Shown: in pieces, positions 41,820 through 50,118 of the stretch
How the letters are laid out: each line of letters opens with the position of its first letter
Numbering within the stretch: the stretch's first letter is position 1
DNA from: Deltaproteobacteria bacterium
Lineage (GTDB): Bacteria > Desulfobacterota > Binatia > Binatales > Binataceae
DNA length: 64,000 nucleotides
Assembly: GCA_021780755.1 (NCBI GenBank)
Contig: JAJXYF010000005.1
Span: forward strand, 41,031 to 105,030
Direction: 5' to 3'
Translations under genes and position numbers: made by a program
The notes under the pieces: generated by a model
Database searches by the model: none
What the model was told of the DNA's origin: nothing
What the model saw: the letters and a program-made list of their open reading frames with translations, nothing else

Positions 41820-43112
41820 ATGCTGAAAGCATGGGCGCAGCGGCTCGGACTGATTCTGGCTGGCATTCTGATGGCGTTCGCGATCGCCGAGGTCGCCATT
41901 CGCGTCCTCGATCTCGCGCCGGCGGAATTTTACACTTACGACCCGTATGTCGGATGGAAATTGAAGCCTGACGCCTCGGGTTGGCAGACGCATGAGGGGC
42001 GGGCGCTGGTTCAAGTCAATAGCGACGGCTTTCGCGGTCCGGATTATTCGTTCGCGAAGGCGCCGGGCACGCTGCGCGTTGCCGTGCTCGGCGATTCATT
42101 CACGGAGGCGCAGCACGTCGCCTTTGAAGATACGTTTTGCGCGGTCGCGCAACGCGATTTGCAAGCTCAATGTCCATTCGTGGTCGGCGGCAATGGACGG
42201 CCGCAGCGTCTGATCACGCGCGTCGAGGTCATGAACTTCGGCTGCGATGGCTACGGCACCACGCAGGAACTGGTCACGCTGCGCCATTGGGTTTGGCGCT
42301 ACTCGCCGGACATCGTGGTGCTGGCCTTCTTCAACGGTAACGACGTGCGCAACAATTCGGTCGTGCTTGAAGGCGACAAATGCCGACCCTTCTTTGTCCA
42401 TAAAGACGGCAAACTCGTGTTGAGTGGTCCGTTCGAGGACTCGCCCTCGTTTCGCACCCATTGCATGCTGCGCTTTGAGTCGCGCCATTCGCAGGTCCTG
42501 AATCTAATCGGCAACGGCCGCAGCCAGTTGAGCCACATAATTCGCGAAGCTCTCGCCCAGCCGCGTGCGCACCCAAGCAAGCCTGCGGTTCACGGGTTCG
42601 AGCTCGGGCTGAGCGATCTGGTTTACGGTCCGCCGATCAACGACGTCTGGCGCGAGGCCTGGAGCGTGACCGACGATCAGATCGCTCTGATGAATCGCGA
42701 AGTTAAGGCGCACGGGGCGCTATTCCTGGTGGCGACGGCCGGCACCGGAATCCAGGACGATCCCAATCCGGAGTTTCGCGCGAAATATCTGCGGATGGTC
42801 CACTCCGATAATATCTTTTACTCTGACGACCATCTGCGCGAACTCGGCCAGCAACACGGATTCGCCGTGATCAACCTGCCCAAGCCGATGCAGGAATACG
42901 CCGAAGTCCATCAGGTGTATCTGCACGGTTTCCCTAACACCACCCAAGGCACTGGCCATTGGAACGAAGAGGGCCATCGGGTGGCCGGTACTCTGATTGG
43001 CGAACGCATTCGCCAGTTACTCGACGACGCGGACGCCGCGGCGCCGACCGCTCCGGCGTCGCCAACGCAAGATACGCCCGCAGTCCGAGCGCCCTCGGCG
43101 CGGACGCCATAG
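41820..43112 (+). CDS. Membrane-anchored SGNH/GDSL hydrolase-like protein
   Basis: About 430 residues from ATG 41820; a start at 41778 would add 14. An N-terminal membrane anchor or signal (LGLILAGILMAFAIAEVAIR) is followed by 'YDPYVGWKLKPDASGW' and 'VNSDGFRGPDY', then block I VAVLGDSFTEAQH with the nucleophile Ser. Block III is FFNGNDVRNN, and the last block appears as GTGHWNEEGH. This layout matches the SGNH proteins that accompany carbamoyltransferase/SxtJ/DUF5989 genes and are probably esterases or acyltransferases acting on an extracytoplasmic glycan (inference). The Pro/Ala-rich C-terminus looks disordered. Confidence 0.85.
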   Translation: MLKAWAQRLGLILAGILMAFAIAEVAIRVLDLAPAEFYTYDPYVGWKLKPDASGWQTHEGRALVQVNSDGFRGPDYSFAKAPGTLRVAVLGDSFTEAQHVAFEDTFCAVAQRDLQAQCPFVVGGNGRPQRLITRVEVMNFGCDGYGTTQELVTLRHWVWRYSPDIVVLAFFNGNDVRNNSVVLEGDKCRPFFVHKDGKLVLSGPFEDSPSFRTHCMLRFESRHSQVLNLIGNGRSQLSHIIREALAQPRAHPSKPAVHGFELGLSDLVYGPPINDVWREAWSVTDDQIALMNREVKAHGALFLVATAGTGIQDDPNPEFRAKYLRMVHSDNIFYSDDHLRELGQQHGFAVINLPKPMQEYAEVHQVYLHGFPNTTQGTGHWNEEGHRVAGTLIGERIRQLLDDADAAAPTAPASPTQDTPAVRAPSARTP

Positions 43113-43215
43113 GCGGATTCGGTTAACGCTTAACAATTTGCTCGGACTAGCATAGAAGCCAGTTACAGACTTCGAGAGTGAAGCACGCGCTCAGGCGCTG
43201 TGGAGGATTACGCCG

Positions 43216-43968
43216 ATGGATCGTCTGAAAGGAAAAGTGGCGCTGATTTCGGGGGGCGCGCGCGGACAGGGCGCCGCCGAGACCAAGCTGTTTGTTAATG
43301 AAGGTGCGCGGGTCGTGATCGGCGATGTCCTCGATGGCGATGCGCGCAAGTTGGCCGATGAGGTCAATCAGAAGGCCGGCGCGCGCGTGACCTTGCCGCT
43401 GCATCTAGACGTGACGCGCGCGGCCGACTGGCGCGCCGCGGTTGACGCCTGCGAGCGCGAATTCGGCGGGCTCGATATCCTCGTCAACAACGCCGGTATC
43501 CTCAATACCAAGGGCATCAGCGATACCAGCGAAGAGGAATGGGACGCGATCATCAACGTGAACCAGAAGGGGGTGTGGCTGGGGACCAAGATCGCAGTGC
43601 CGGCAATGAAGAAGCGGGGCGGCGGCTCGATCATCAATATTTCGTCGATCTATGGTTTGATCGGTTCGGGCGGCTCGGCCGCGTATCATGCCAGCAAGGG
43701 CGCCGTGCGCATTCTCACCAAGACCGCGGCGGTCGAATATGCCCCCGACAAAATCCGCGTCAACTCGGTGCATCCGGGCGTGATCAAGACGCCGATGGTC
43801 GATATCTTCGCGGACAAGGAACTCGACGCGATTGCCCAGCTTGCCCCGATGAAGCGGGCGGCCCGTCCCGAAGAGGTCGGCTACGTGGTCCTGTTCCTCG
43901 CGACCGACGAGGCTTCGTTCGTGACCGGCGCCGAATACGTCGTTGACGGAGGCTACACCGCGGTCTAG
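43216..43968 (+). CDS. Short-chain dehydrogenase/reductase
   Basis: A 250-residue classical SDR with GTGGAGG 10 nt before ATG 43216. The nucleotide-binding motif is SGGARGQG (residues 12-19), NNAG is at 91-94, and the catalytic residues are Ser143, Tyr157 and Lys161 (AYHASK). The ending 'FVTGAEYVVDGGYTAV' is standard. Asp at 37 after beta-2 (VVIGDV) suggests NAD(H). It resembles cyclopentanol or 3-alpha/20-beta-hydroxysteroid dehydrogenases, but the substrate cannot be told from sequence. It converges with the CMD gene at a 6-bp gap. Confidence 0.92.
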   Translation: MDRLKGKVALISGGARGQGAAETKLFVNEGARVVIGDVLDGDARKLADEVNQKAGARVTLPLHLDVTRAADWRAAVDACEREFGGLDILVNNAGILNTKGISDTSEEEWDAIINVNQKGVWLGTKIAVPAMKKRGGGSIINISSIYGLIGSGGSAAYHASKGAVRILTKTAAVEYAPDKIRVNSVHPGVIKTPMVDIFADKELDAIAQLAPMKRAARPEEVGYVVLFLATDEASFVTGAEYVVDGGYTAV

Positions 43969-43974
43969 CCGCGC

Positions 43975-44520
43975 TCAGGCGGGGGCCTTGCCCTCGGGCC
44001 AGCTCGGCACCCATTCGTCGAGCGGGACTTTTGCCGCGTTGAAGAAGCCGGCGACCATCCGCCACAAGCCGGCCGCCATCACGAGCTCGATCAACTCTTC
44101 GTTTGAGAACGCCTGCGTGAGCTTCTCCCAGGTTGCCGCGGAGACCGTCGCCGTCTCGTGCAACTCGTCGGCCATCTTGATCACCGCGCGATCGACCGGA
44201 TCGTAAGCGGTGCATGCGTCGGGAGCGCGCACACCGAGAATCTCGGCCTCGCTGATCTTGAGATCGCGCGAGACCCGCACGTGCTGGCAGAATTCATATT
44301 CCGACTTGGTGCGCCATCCGATGCGCAGGATTACGAGTTCGCGCGCGCGGGAATTGACCACGTTACGGAACATCATCGTGCGCAGCAATTCGGCGAAGCC
44401 GCCGGCGACGCGCGGACTGTTGAGCATCGTGCGGAAGGCGTTGAGGTTCGCCCAACTCTCGTCGATCTTGACCTCTTTGGCGCGCTTCAAAGCCTCATCG
44501 GCGGGCAGCACTGGTATCAT
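43975..44520 (-). CDS. Carboxymuconolactone decarboxylase family protein
   Basis: A 181-residue all-helical CMD-fold protein. 'RNVVNSRARELVILRIGWRTKSEYEFCQHVRVSRDL' (in part) is the typical core, with one Cys and one His in EFCQHV instead of the CxxC of AhpD. It is therefore unlikely to be a disulfide peroxidase and is closer to gamma-carboxymuconolactone decarboxylase-like proteins common in catabolic regions. 'MAAGLWRMVAGFFNAAKVPL' closes the fold. The exact reaction is unknown. Confidence 0.87.
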   Translation of the reverse strand: MIPVLPADEALKRAKEVKIDESWANLNAFRTMLNSPRVAGGFAELLRTMMFRNVVNSRARELVILRIGWRTKSEYEFCQHVRVSRDLKISEAEILGVRAPDACTAYDPVDRAVIKMADELHETATVSAATWEKLTQAFSNEELIELVMAAGLWRMVAGFFNAAKVPLDEWVPSWPEGKAPA

Positions 44521-44767
44521 CTCAAGAAACCTCCATCATGCGCTTTGACGCGGCGTTCGGTGTATGTGTAGTTCTCAACGGACCGGCGCCGGCGTCCAAT
44601 CTGGCGCGCCGCGAGCCGCTCCGAAACTCACCGTAGCGAAGCCGGGCATGGATCGCCAAGCGCGGCGAAGTATCAGAGTTGCGGCTCTCGGCGGGAAATG
44701 TCAGCCTGAAAATCAAGGTAGTGATCCAATGTCGGTGAACGCCGGCTTCCGGACCAAAGTGCGAGAT

Positions 44768-45274
44768 ATGAATACGCGCCGCGCCTCGAAACTGCAGAGG
44801 CGCCTGGCCTTCGCGATATGTTTGATCGTCGGCGCCGGCTGCGCGGCTTCCTCCGGATCGTTTGCAAATCCCTTTGCCGAAACGAAAACGCCGCAGCAGC
44901 AGGCGCTGGAAATCGAACCGATGCTCCAAGCGGCCGGCTTCAGCGAACTCCCGGCGGTTACCGCCGATCAGGCCACCCGGCTTAAGACGCTTCCGCCGCT
45001 CGCACTCAACTACTTCGACGATAAAAACGGTGTGCGGCATTACTGGGTGGCGGACCCCGAGTTCTGTAAATGCCTGTTCCACGGCGACGAGGCGTCCTAT
45101 CAGCGATACGAAAATATCAAACTCCAAAACCAGGTAGCGGAACGCGACCGGCGCGCGGTCGAGATGCAGCAACAGCAGCAGATGATGGGACCGCCCGGCT
45201 TCGGTCCCGGGTTTGGCTTTGGCGGCGGCAGCGGTTTCAGCTTCGGCGGCGGGGGCTTCGGCCTCTCCTTCTGA
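44768..45274 (+). CDS. Putative lipoprotein with Gly/Phe-rich tail
   Basis: About 168 residues from ATG 44768. The frame is open to 44564, but the upstream part overlaps the promoter side of the CMD gene and looks non-coding. A basic N-terminus and hydrophobic stretch end in LIVGAGC, a lipobox-like cleavage site, followed by Ser/Ala (CAASSGSF). The middle contains 'YFDDKNGVRHYWVADPEFCKCLFHG' (in part), with a CKC pair. A Gln-rich segment (QQQQQM) and a Gly/Phe-rich tail (FGGGSGFSFGGGGFGLSF) follow. No family is recognised with certainty. It is probably an envelope protein. Confidence 0.65.
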   Translation: MNTRRASKLQRRLAFAICLIVGAGCAASSGSFANPFAETKTPQQQALEIEPMLQAAGFSELPAVTADQATRLKTLPPLALNYFDDKNGVRHYWVADPEFCKCLFHGDEASYQRYENIKLQNQVAERDRRAVEMQQQQQMMGPPGFGPGFGFGGGSGFSFGGGGFGLSF

Positions 45275-45331
45275 GCATCGCTCCGGCACGCGTATCGCGC
45301 TTTCCTATCGCGCCCTATAACATTTTGCACG

Positions 45332-46264
45332 ATGGCTGCTTCGGCAATCGGCAACAAGCGGCGCCTCGCGCTGGTCACGGGCGGCGCGGGCTTTATTGGA
45401 TCGCATCTGACCGACGCGCTGATCGCCCAGGGGTTGCGAGTGCGCGTGCTCGATAATTTTGTCGCCGGGCCGCGCGACAACGTGAACCCGGCGGCCGAAA
45501 CCGTGATTGGCGACGTCCGCGTGCTCGAATCGATCCGGCCGGCCTTCGACGGCGTGGATTCCGTCTTTCACATGGCGGCACTGCCGCGCGTGATGCTTTC
45601 GATCGAGCATCCCGTCGAGACTCATCTGGTCAATGTGGTCGGCACGCTCAACGCCCTCATCGCGGCGCGCGACGCCGGGGTGCGCCGCTTCATCTACTCG
45701 GGATCATCGTCGGTTTACGGCGACCAGCCGCTACTACCGCTGCGCGAATCGATGACGCCGAATCCGCTCAATCCCTACGCGCTGCAAAAGCTCGCCGGCG
45801 AGCAATACACCCGCATGTTTCATCGCCTGTTCGCGATGAACACGCTGACGCTCCGCTACTTCAACGTCTATGGCCCGCGGATGGCGACGGAGGGCGCATA
45901 CGTTACCGTGGTCGGCGTATTCATCCGCGAAAAGATCGCGGGCCGTCCTCTGATAATTCATGGCGACGGCACCCAGCGGCGCGATTTCACTCACGTGCGC
46001 GATGCGGTGCGGGCGAATCTCGCGGCGATGGACGCGGCGGTCGGCGACGGTCGCGCGCTCAACGTCGGGCGCGGTGAAAATCTCAGCGTCAACGAGATTG
46101 CCGATCTGATTGGGGGCCCGGTCGTGCACGTCGAGCGCAGGCCTGGTGATGCGCGCGACACCCTCGCCGATTTGAGCGAGACGCGCGCAGCGTTGCATTG
46201 GGAGCCCGAGGTCGCGACGCCCGACGGTGTCCGCGAGTTGATGCGCCTGTCCGGCTGTCCGTAA
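45332..46264 (+). CDS. NAD-dependent epimerase/dehydratase (UDP-glucose 4-epimerase-like)
   Basis: A 310-residue extended SDR. TGGAGFIGSHL (about residues 17-27) binds NAD, SGSSSVYGDQP holds the catalytic Ser, and NPYALQKLAGEQY gives the YxxxK pair. 'YFNVYGPRM' and 'RDFTHVRDAVRANLAAM' are standard substrate-domain blocks. Members interconvert nucleotide sugars such as UDP-glucose/galactose or UDP-glucuronate in the cytosol for cell-surface polysaccharides. The gene converges with the CoA-transferase (stop-to-stop gap 25 bp). Confidence 0.9.
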   Translation: MAASAIGNKRRLALVTGGAGFIGSHLTDALIAQGLRVRVLDNFVAGPRDNVNPAAETVIGDVRVLESIRPAFDGVDSVFHMAALPRVMLSIEHPVETHLVNVVGTLNALIAARDAGVRRFIYSGSSSVYGDQPLLPLRESMTPNPLNPYALQKLAGEQYTRMFHRLFAMNTLTLRYFNVYGPRMATEGAYVTVVGVFIREKIAGRPLIIHGDGTQRRDFTHVRDAVRANLAAMDAAVGDGRALNVGRGENLSVNEIADLIGGPVVHVERRPGDARDTLADLSETRAALHWEPEVATPDGVRELMRLSGCP

Positions 46265-46289
46265 CGTCCGGCCGGTGCACCCCCACGGG

Positions 46290-47516
46290 TCACTTCGGCT
46301 GGCTTTGCAGCACGCCGTCGCGCTCCAACCGGCTGATATCGCCCGGCGCGTATCCAAGATAACTCGAGAGGATGCGTCCGTTGTGTTCGCCCAGAAGCGG
46401 CGCCTCCAGATCGAGCAACTCGGGAAAGGCCGAGAAGCGCAGCGGAAATCCCGGCACCTCGAACTCGCCCATGAGGCGATCGCGGACCTTGCGCACCGTG
46501 CGTCGCTCCCGCAGATGCGGATGGTTCATCGCCTGTTCGAGCGTCAGCACCGGCGCCGACGGAATTCGCGCCGCCCGCAGCGCCTCGACCGACGCGTCGT
46601 CGCTCGGCATCCGCGCCAGCCAGTCTTCGATGATCGGAATGATTTCCTTGAGATGGCTCAAGCGCGAGTTGTTATCGATAAAGCGCGGGTCGCGGCCGAG
46701 TTCCGGCCGTCCCATGATTTCGCAGAACTTGACCCAGTGATGATCGAGCCACGCGAAAATAAAAATGTAAGTCTCCTTCCCCTTGAACATTCCGGCCGGA
46801 CAGAGCGACGAATAATGCTGCCCGGTGCGCAGCGCTTGCTTGGCGCCGCCGCTTGCGCTGATCGTCTGCACGCCCCAGTCGTGGTAGTGGAAGTACGCGT
46901 CGAGCAGTGAGATATCGAGGTACTGACCCGCGCCGGTGCGGTCGCGGTAAAAAAGCGCGCAGGCGATCGCCGCGAGTGCGTGTACGCCCGTCGAGACGTC
47001 GCCGATTGCGAGCATCGGAGGGTAGGGCGGCCCGTCCGGCTCGCCGCTCAGCGAGGTCACCCCGGCATACGCCTGTCCGACGAAATCGTAGCCGGGATCG
47101 TTCGAGAGCGGTCCGGTCTGGCCGAAGGTCGAGACCGAACACATGATTATTTTCGGGTTGATCTTTTTGACCGATTCGTAATCGAAGCCCATCCGCGCGA
47201 TCACGCCCGGCGCAAAATTCTCGACTACTACATCAACTTTGGAAATCAGCCCGCGCAGGATTTCCTTGGCTTCCGGCTTGCGCACGTCGAGGCACAGGCT
47301 GAGTTTGCCGCGGTTCTGCTGCACGAAATACCCGCTGCGATTGTTCTTCATGTAGGAGACCGTGCGGCAGCGGTCGCCGTCGGGCGCGACTTCGACCTTG
47401 ATTATCTCCGCGCCCATCTCCGCCATCAGCTTGGTGACGGTCGGTCCCGCCACGAATTGGGTGAAGTCGAGCGCCTTGACGCCATCGAGAACGTGCTTGG
47501 GAGCTTGCGCTGCCAT
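46290..47516 (-). CDS. CaiB/BaiF family CoA-transferase (second copy)
   Basis: A 408-residue class III CoA-transferase from ATG 47516 (a second ATG precedes it at 47519). 'VKALDFTQFVAGPTVTKLMAEMGAEIIKVE' (in part) and 'QNRGKLSLCLDVRKPEAKEILRGL' (in part) are the typical N-terminal blocks. The catalytic Asp is expected at about 173 in AIGDVSTG, followed by the tryptophan/tyrosine-rich region 'SLLDAYFHYHDWG'. It is clearly diverged from the copy at 325-1539. It lies between epimerase and VOC/FAH genes, so its acyl-CoA product may feed that catabolic group. Confidence 0.92.
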   Translation of the reverse strand: MAAQAPKHVLDGVKALDFTQFVAGPTVTKLMAEMGAEIIKVEVAPDGDRCRTVSYMKNNRSGYFVQQNRGKLSLCLDVRKPEAKEILRGLISKVDVVVENFAPGVIARMGFDYESVKKINPKIIMCSVSTFGQTGPLSNDPGYDFVGQAYAGVTSLSGEPDGPPYPPMLAIGDVSTGVHALAAIACALFYRDRTGAGQYLDISLLDAYFHYHDWGVQTISASGGAKQALRTGQHYSSLCPAGMFKGKETYIFIFAWLDHHWVKFCEIMGRPELGRDPRFIDNNSRLSHLKEIIPIIEDWLARMPSDDASVEALRAARIPSAPVLTLEQAMNHPHLRERRTVRKVRDRLMGEFEVPGFPLRFSAFPELLDLEAPLLGEHNGRILSSYLGYAPGDISRLERDGVLQSQPK

Positions 47517-47704
47517 CAACCGACCTCCAATTTTGCTTCGCTCTGCTTAGCTGGTGCTGTAGCAATTGCACCGGCGAAACCGCAAGGTGAATCTGCTGCC
47601 GAGCGGGTTTGTGGCGGTCGCGATATCGAGGTGAATTTTGCTATGGTCGGTTCAGACCAGCGGGCTCGCGATGGGCTCCGCGCAGTCGCAGAGGAGGAAC
47701 CTCG

Positions 47705-48304
47705 ATGGCGGCACAACCGAAACCGGCCAAGGTTGAGCACAAACCGATCGCTCCGGCGAAATTCGCGCATGCGGTTTTGCGTACCACGCGCTTCAAGGAA
47801 ATGACCGAATGGTACCGCACGGTGCTCGGCGCGAAGATCATGTACGAAAATCAGTTCCTCGCGTTCATGACTTACGACGACGAGCATCATCGAATCGCGA
47901 TCGCGGCGTTCCCGGGTATCGTCGAACGCCAGCCGCACTCGGCGGGACTCGATCATCTCGCCTACACTTACGCCAGCGTCGGCGATCTGGTCGCTACCTA
48001 CGAGCGCCTCAAGGCGGCCGGCATCACGCCGGTGGTGACGATCAACCACGGCATCACGACCTCGATGTACTATCGCGACCCGGACGGCAACAAGGTCGAG
48101 TTGCAAATTGACAACTACGACAACGCGGCGGCGATGCAGGAATTCTTCCGTACCGACGCTTTCGCCAAGAATCCGATTGGCGTGGACTTCGACCCCGACG
48201 ATCTGGCGCGCCGCTATCATGCGGGCGAGCCGGTGGCCGAACTGACCAGGTACGACGCGGAGAAGGGATTCAATCGCGAGGCGCTGGCGCGCCTCGGCCA
48301 GTAA
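47705..48304 (+). CDS. VOC superfamily protein (extradiol dioxygenase/glyoxalase-like)
   Basis: 199 residues from ATG 47705, preceded by GAGGAACC; the longer open frame lacks a Shine-Dalgarno. A vicinal oxygen chelate fold with a plausible Fe(II) site: His22 in FAHAVLRT, His84 in GLDHLAYTY and Glu132 in NKVELQID. 'WYRTVLGAKIMYENQF' is the standard first-module helix. These ligands are those of single-module extradiol ring-cleavage dioxygenases and glyoxalases. The FAH-type hydrolase directly downstream (49-bp gap) is the enzyme class that would hydrolyse a ring-cleavage product, which supports a catabolic pair. Confidence 0.87.
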   Translation: MAAQPKPAKVEHKPIAPAKFAHAVLRTTRFKEMTEWYRTVLGAKIMYENQFLAFMTYDDEHHRIAIAAFPGIVERQPHSAGLDHLAYTYASVGDLVATYERLKAAGITPVVTINHGITTSMYYRDPDGNKVELQIDNYDNAAAMQEFFRTDAFAKNPIGVDFDPDDLARRYHAGEPVAELTRYDAEKGFNREALARLGQ

Positions 48305-48353
48305 CGGTTGCGCGCATCGCGGCAACGCGATCCGTGGCTATGGAGGAGATTCG

Positions 48354-49226
48354 ATGAAGCTCGCGACCTTCACGCACGGTGGCGTCACGCGCATTGGCGT
48401 CGCGGCCGGTGACACCATAATCGACCTGGCGGCTGAAGCGCCGGAGTTGCCGCGCGAGATGGCCGCGTTTCTCGCCGCCGGACCCGCCGCGCTCGAACGC
48501 GCGCGCAAGGCCGCGCAGGGCGCGCATCGAATCGAGCTGGCGAAGGTCAAGCTCGAAGCGCCCGTGATGCACCCGCCCGAGTTTCTCGCGATCGGCCTCA
48601 ACTACGCCGACCATATCGAAGAGTCGAAGATGGAGCGGCCCAAGTTTCCGCTGTTCTTCAACAAACAATCGAGCTGCGTCACCGGCCCGCACGATCCCAT
48701 TCATCTGCCGCGGGTCTCGTCCGCACTGGATTACGAAGGCGAACTTGGCTTCGTGATCGGCCGGCGATGCCGCCACGTGCCGCGCGATCGTGCGCACGAA
48801 GTGATCGCGGGCTATCTCGTCGTGAACGACGTGAGCGTGCGCGACTGGCAATTCAAGGCGCAGACCATGACGCTCGGAAAATCGTTCGACACCCACGGGC
48901 CGATCGGGCCGTGGATCGTGACGCCCGACGAGGTTGGCGATCCGCATGCGCTTGATCTGAAGACCTGGGTCAACGGCGAGCTGCGCCAACATTCGAACAC
49001 GAAGCACCTGGTCTTCGATTGCTATGCGCAGGTCGAGACGCTCTCGACCGTATGCACACTGATGCCGGGGACGATCGTCTCGACGGGAACTCCCGCGGGC
49101 GTGGCGTTCGCGATGAAGCCGCCCAAATGGCTGGTGGCCGGCGACGTCGTAAAGATCGAAATCGAGCGCGTCGGCGCCATCGAGAATCGGGTGATTGCCG
49201 AGCCCGCCAACACCGACGCCATCTGA
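48354..49226 (+). CDS. Fumarylacetoacetate hydrolase family protein
   Basis: A 290-residue protein with a GGAGG immediately before ATG 48354. The FAH C-terminal domain shows 'FLAIGLNYADHIEES', 'FPLFFNKQSSCVTGPHDPI' and the metal ligands Glu128 and Glu130 in ALDYEGELG with Asp159 in VVNDVSVRD. 'GTPAGVAFAMKPPKWLVAGDVVKIEIERVG' (in part) forms the final block. Family members hydrolyse, decarboxylate or isomerise beta-diketo/oxo acids in aromatic catabolism. It probably works with the preceding VOC protein. Its stop is directly adjacent to the stop of the convergent dam-like gene. Confidence 0.92.
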   Translation: MKLATFTHGGVTRIGVAAGDTIIDLAAEAPELPREMAAFLAAGPAALERARKAAQGAHRIELAKVKLEAPVMHPPEFLAIGLNYADHIEESKMERPKFPLFFNKQSSCVTGPHDPIHLPRVSSALDYEGELGFVIGRRCRHVPRDRAHEVIAGYLVVNDVSVRDWQFKAQTMTLGKSFDTHGPIGPWIVTPDEVGDPHALDLKTWVNGELRQHSNTKHLVFDCYAQVETLSTVCTLMPGTIVSTGTPAGVAFAMKPPKWLVAGDVVKIEIERVGAIENRVIAEPANTDAI

Positions 49227-50015
49227 TCACAGATTGCGGGTGGCGAGGACCTCGAGCGCGGGCTTGCGCTCCTTGCAACTGATCCGCCGCGGCGCCGTCA
49301 GATAGTTCAGCGAGAAGCCGAGACGCTCGTAGAGGCCGATGATGCGATCGGTCGCCTGGTTCGAGGCCACCACTGGTCCGCGATGGCGCGTGAGAAATTC
49401 GGCCAGCCGCACCTGGTCGTCCCAGCCGAAATCCTCCTTCGCATAGCGTGTGAACACCACGTCATACGGCGGATCCGCGTACACGAAATCGCGCGCTCCG
49501 ATCCGCAGCCGCGCGAAGTCCTCATTGGTAAAGGTCCAGCCCGCGAACGCTTCGCGATAGTCGGCGAAGTCGGTGGTGTAGTTGATCTTCGCGTAACGGC
49601 CAAAGGGCACATTGAATTCGCCGCGGCTGTTGAAGCGGCACAGCCCGTTGTACCCGGTGCGGTTGAGAAAATAGAACAGCGCGGCGCCCTCCGCGCTCTC
49701 GGCCTTGCCGGTGGCGATCAGCCGATTGAAGCGTTCGCGATAACGGTAGTAGAGCCGCTCATCGTTGCGCATTTCGATCGCGATCCCAAAGCCCGCCGTC
49801 AGCCGGCGATAGAAATTGAAGGCGTGTGGGCTGATGTCGTTGAGCAATGCACGACGCGGACGCAGTCCAAGTGCGACCGCGAGTCCGCCGCACAGCGGCT
49901 CGACCAGCCGCCGATCGCGATAAGGTTCGTAGAGTTCGCGCAGTCGCGGGACCAGCCAGCGCTTGCCGCCCGCCCATTTGAGCGGCGGCCTGAGCGTGGG
50001 CGCCTCCCGTGCCAT
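49227..50015 (-). CDS. dam: Dam-type DNA adenine methyltransferase, solitary
   Basis: About 262 residues from ATG 50015 (MAREAPTLRPP); the open frame reaches 50063, adding 16. The SAM-binding motif is visible as PLKWAGGKRWL, and the catalytic motif IV as DPPY (D197-Y200 in long numbering) in FVYADPPYDVVF. 'NRTGYNGLCRFNSRGEFNVPFG' (in part) is the target-recognition-linked block shared with E. coli Dam, DpnIIA and T4 Dam, which modify GATC. No restriction endonuclease lies beside it, so it is an orphan methylase, probably regulatory or linked to mismatch repair (mutS at 60995 is in the same window). Confidence 0.9.
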   Translation of the reverse strand: MAREAPTLRPPLKWAGGKRWLVPRLRELYEPYRDRRLVEPLCGGLAVALGLRPRRALLNDISPHAFNFYRRLTAGFGIAIEMRNDERLYYRYRERFNRLIATGKAESAEGAALFYFLNRTGYNGLCRFNSRGEFNVPFGRYAKINYTTDFADYREAFAGWTFTNEDFARLRIGARDFVYADPPYDVVFTRYAKEDFGWDDQVRLAEFLTRHRGPVVASNQATDRIIGLYERLGFSLNYLTAPRRISCKERKPALEVLATRNL

Positions 50016-50118
50016 CGAGATCGCCGTCGCCACCGCCCGTCCATTCGCCGCTACCGCCGCCACGCCCCCAATTGATCCGGTCTGGCGCGCGCTGTCAATC
50101 GGGCCGCGGGCGCCGCGC

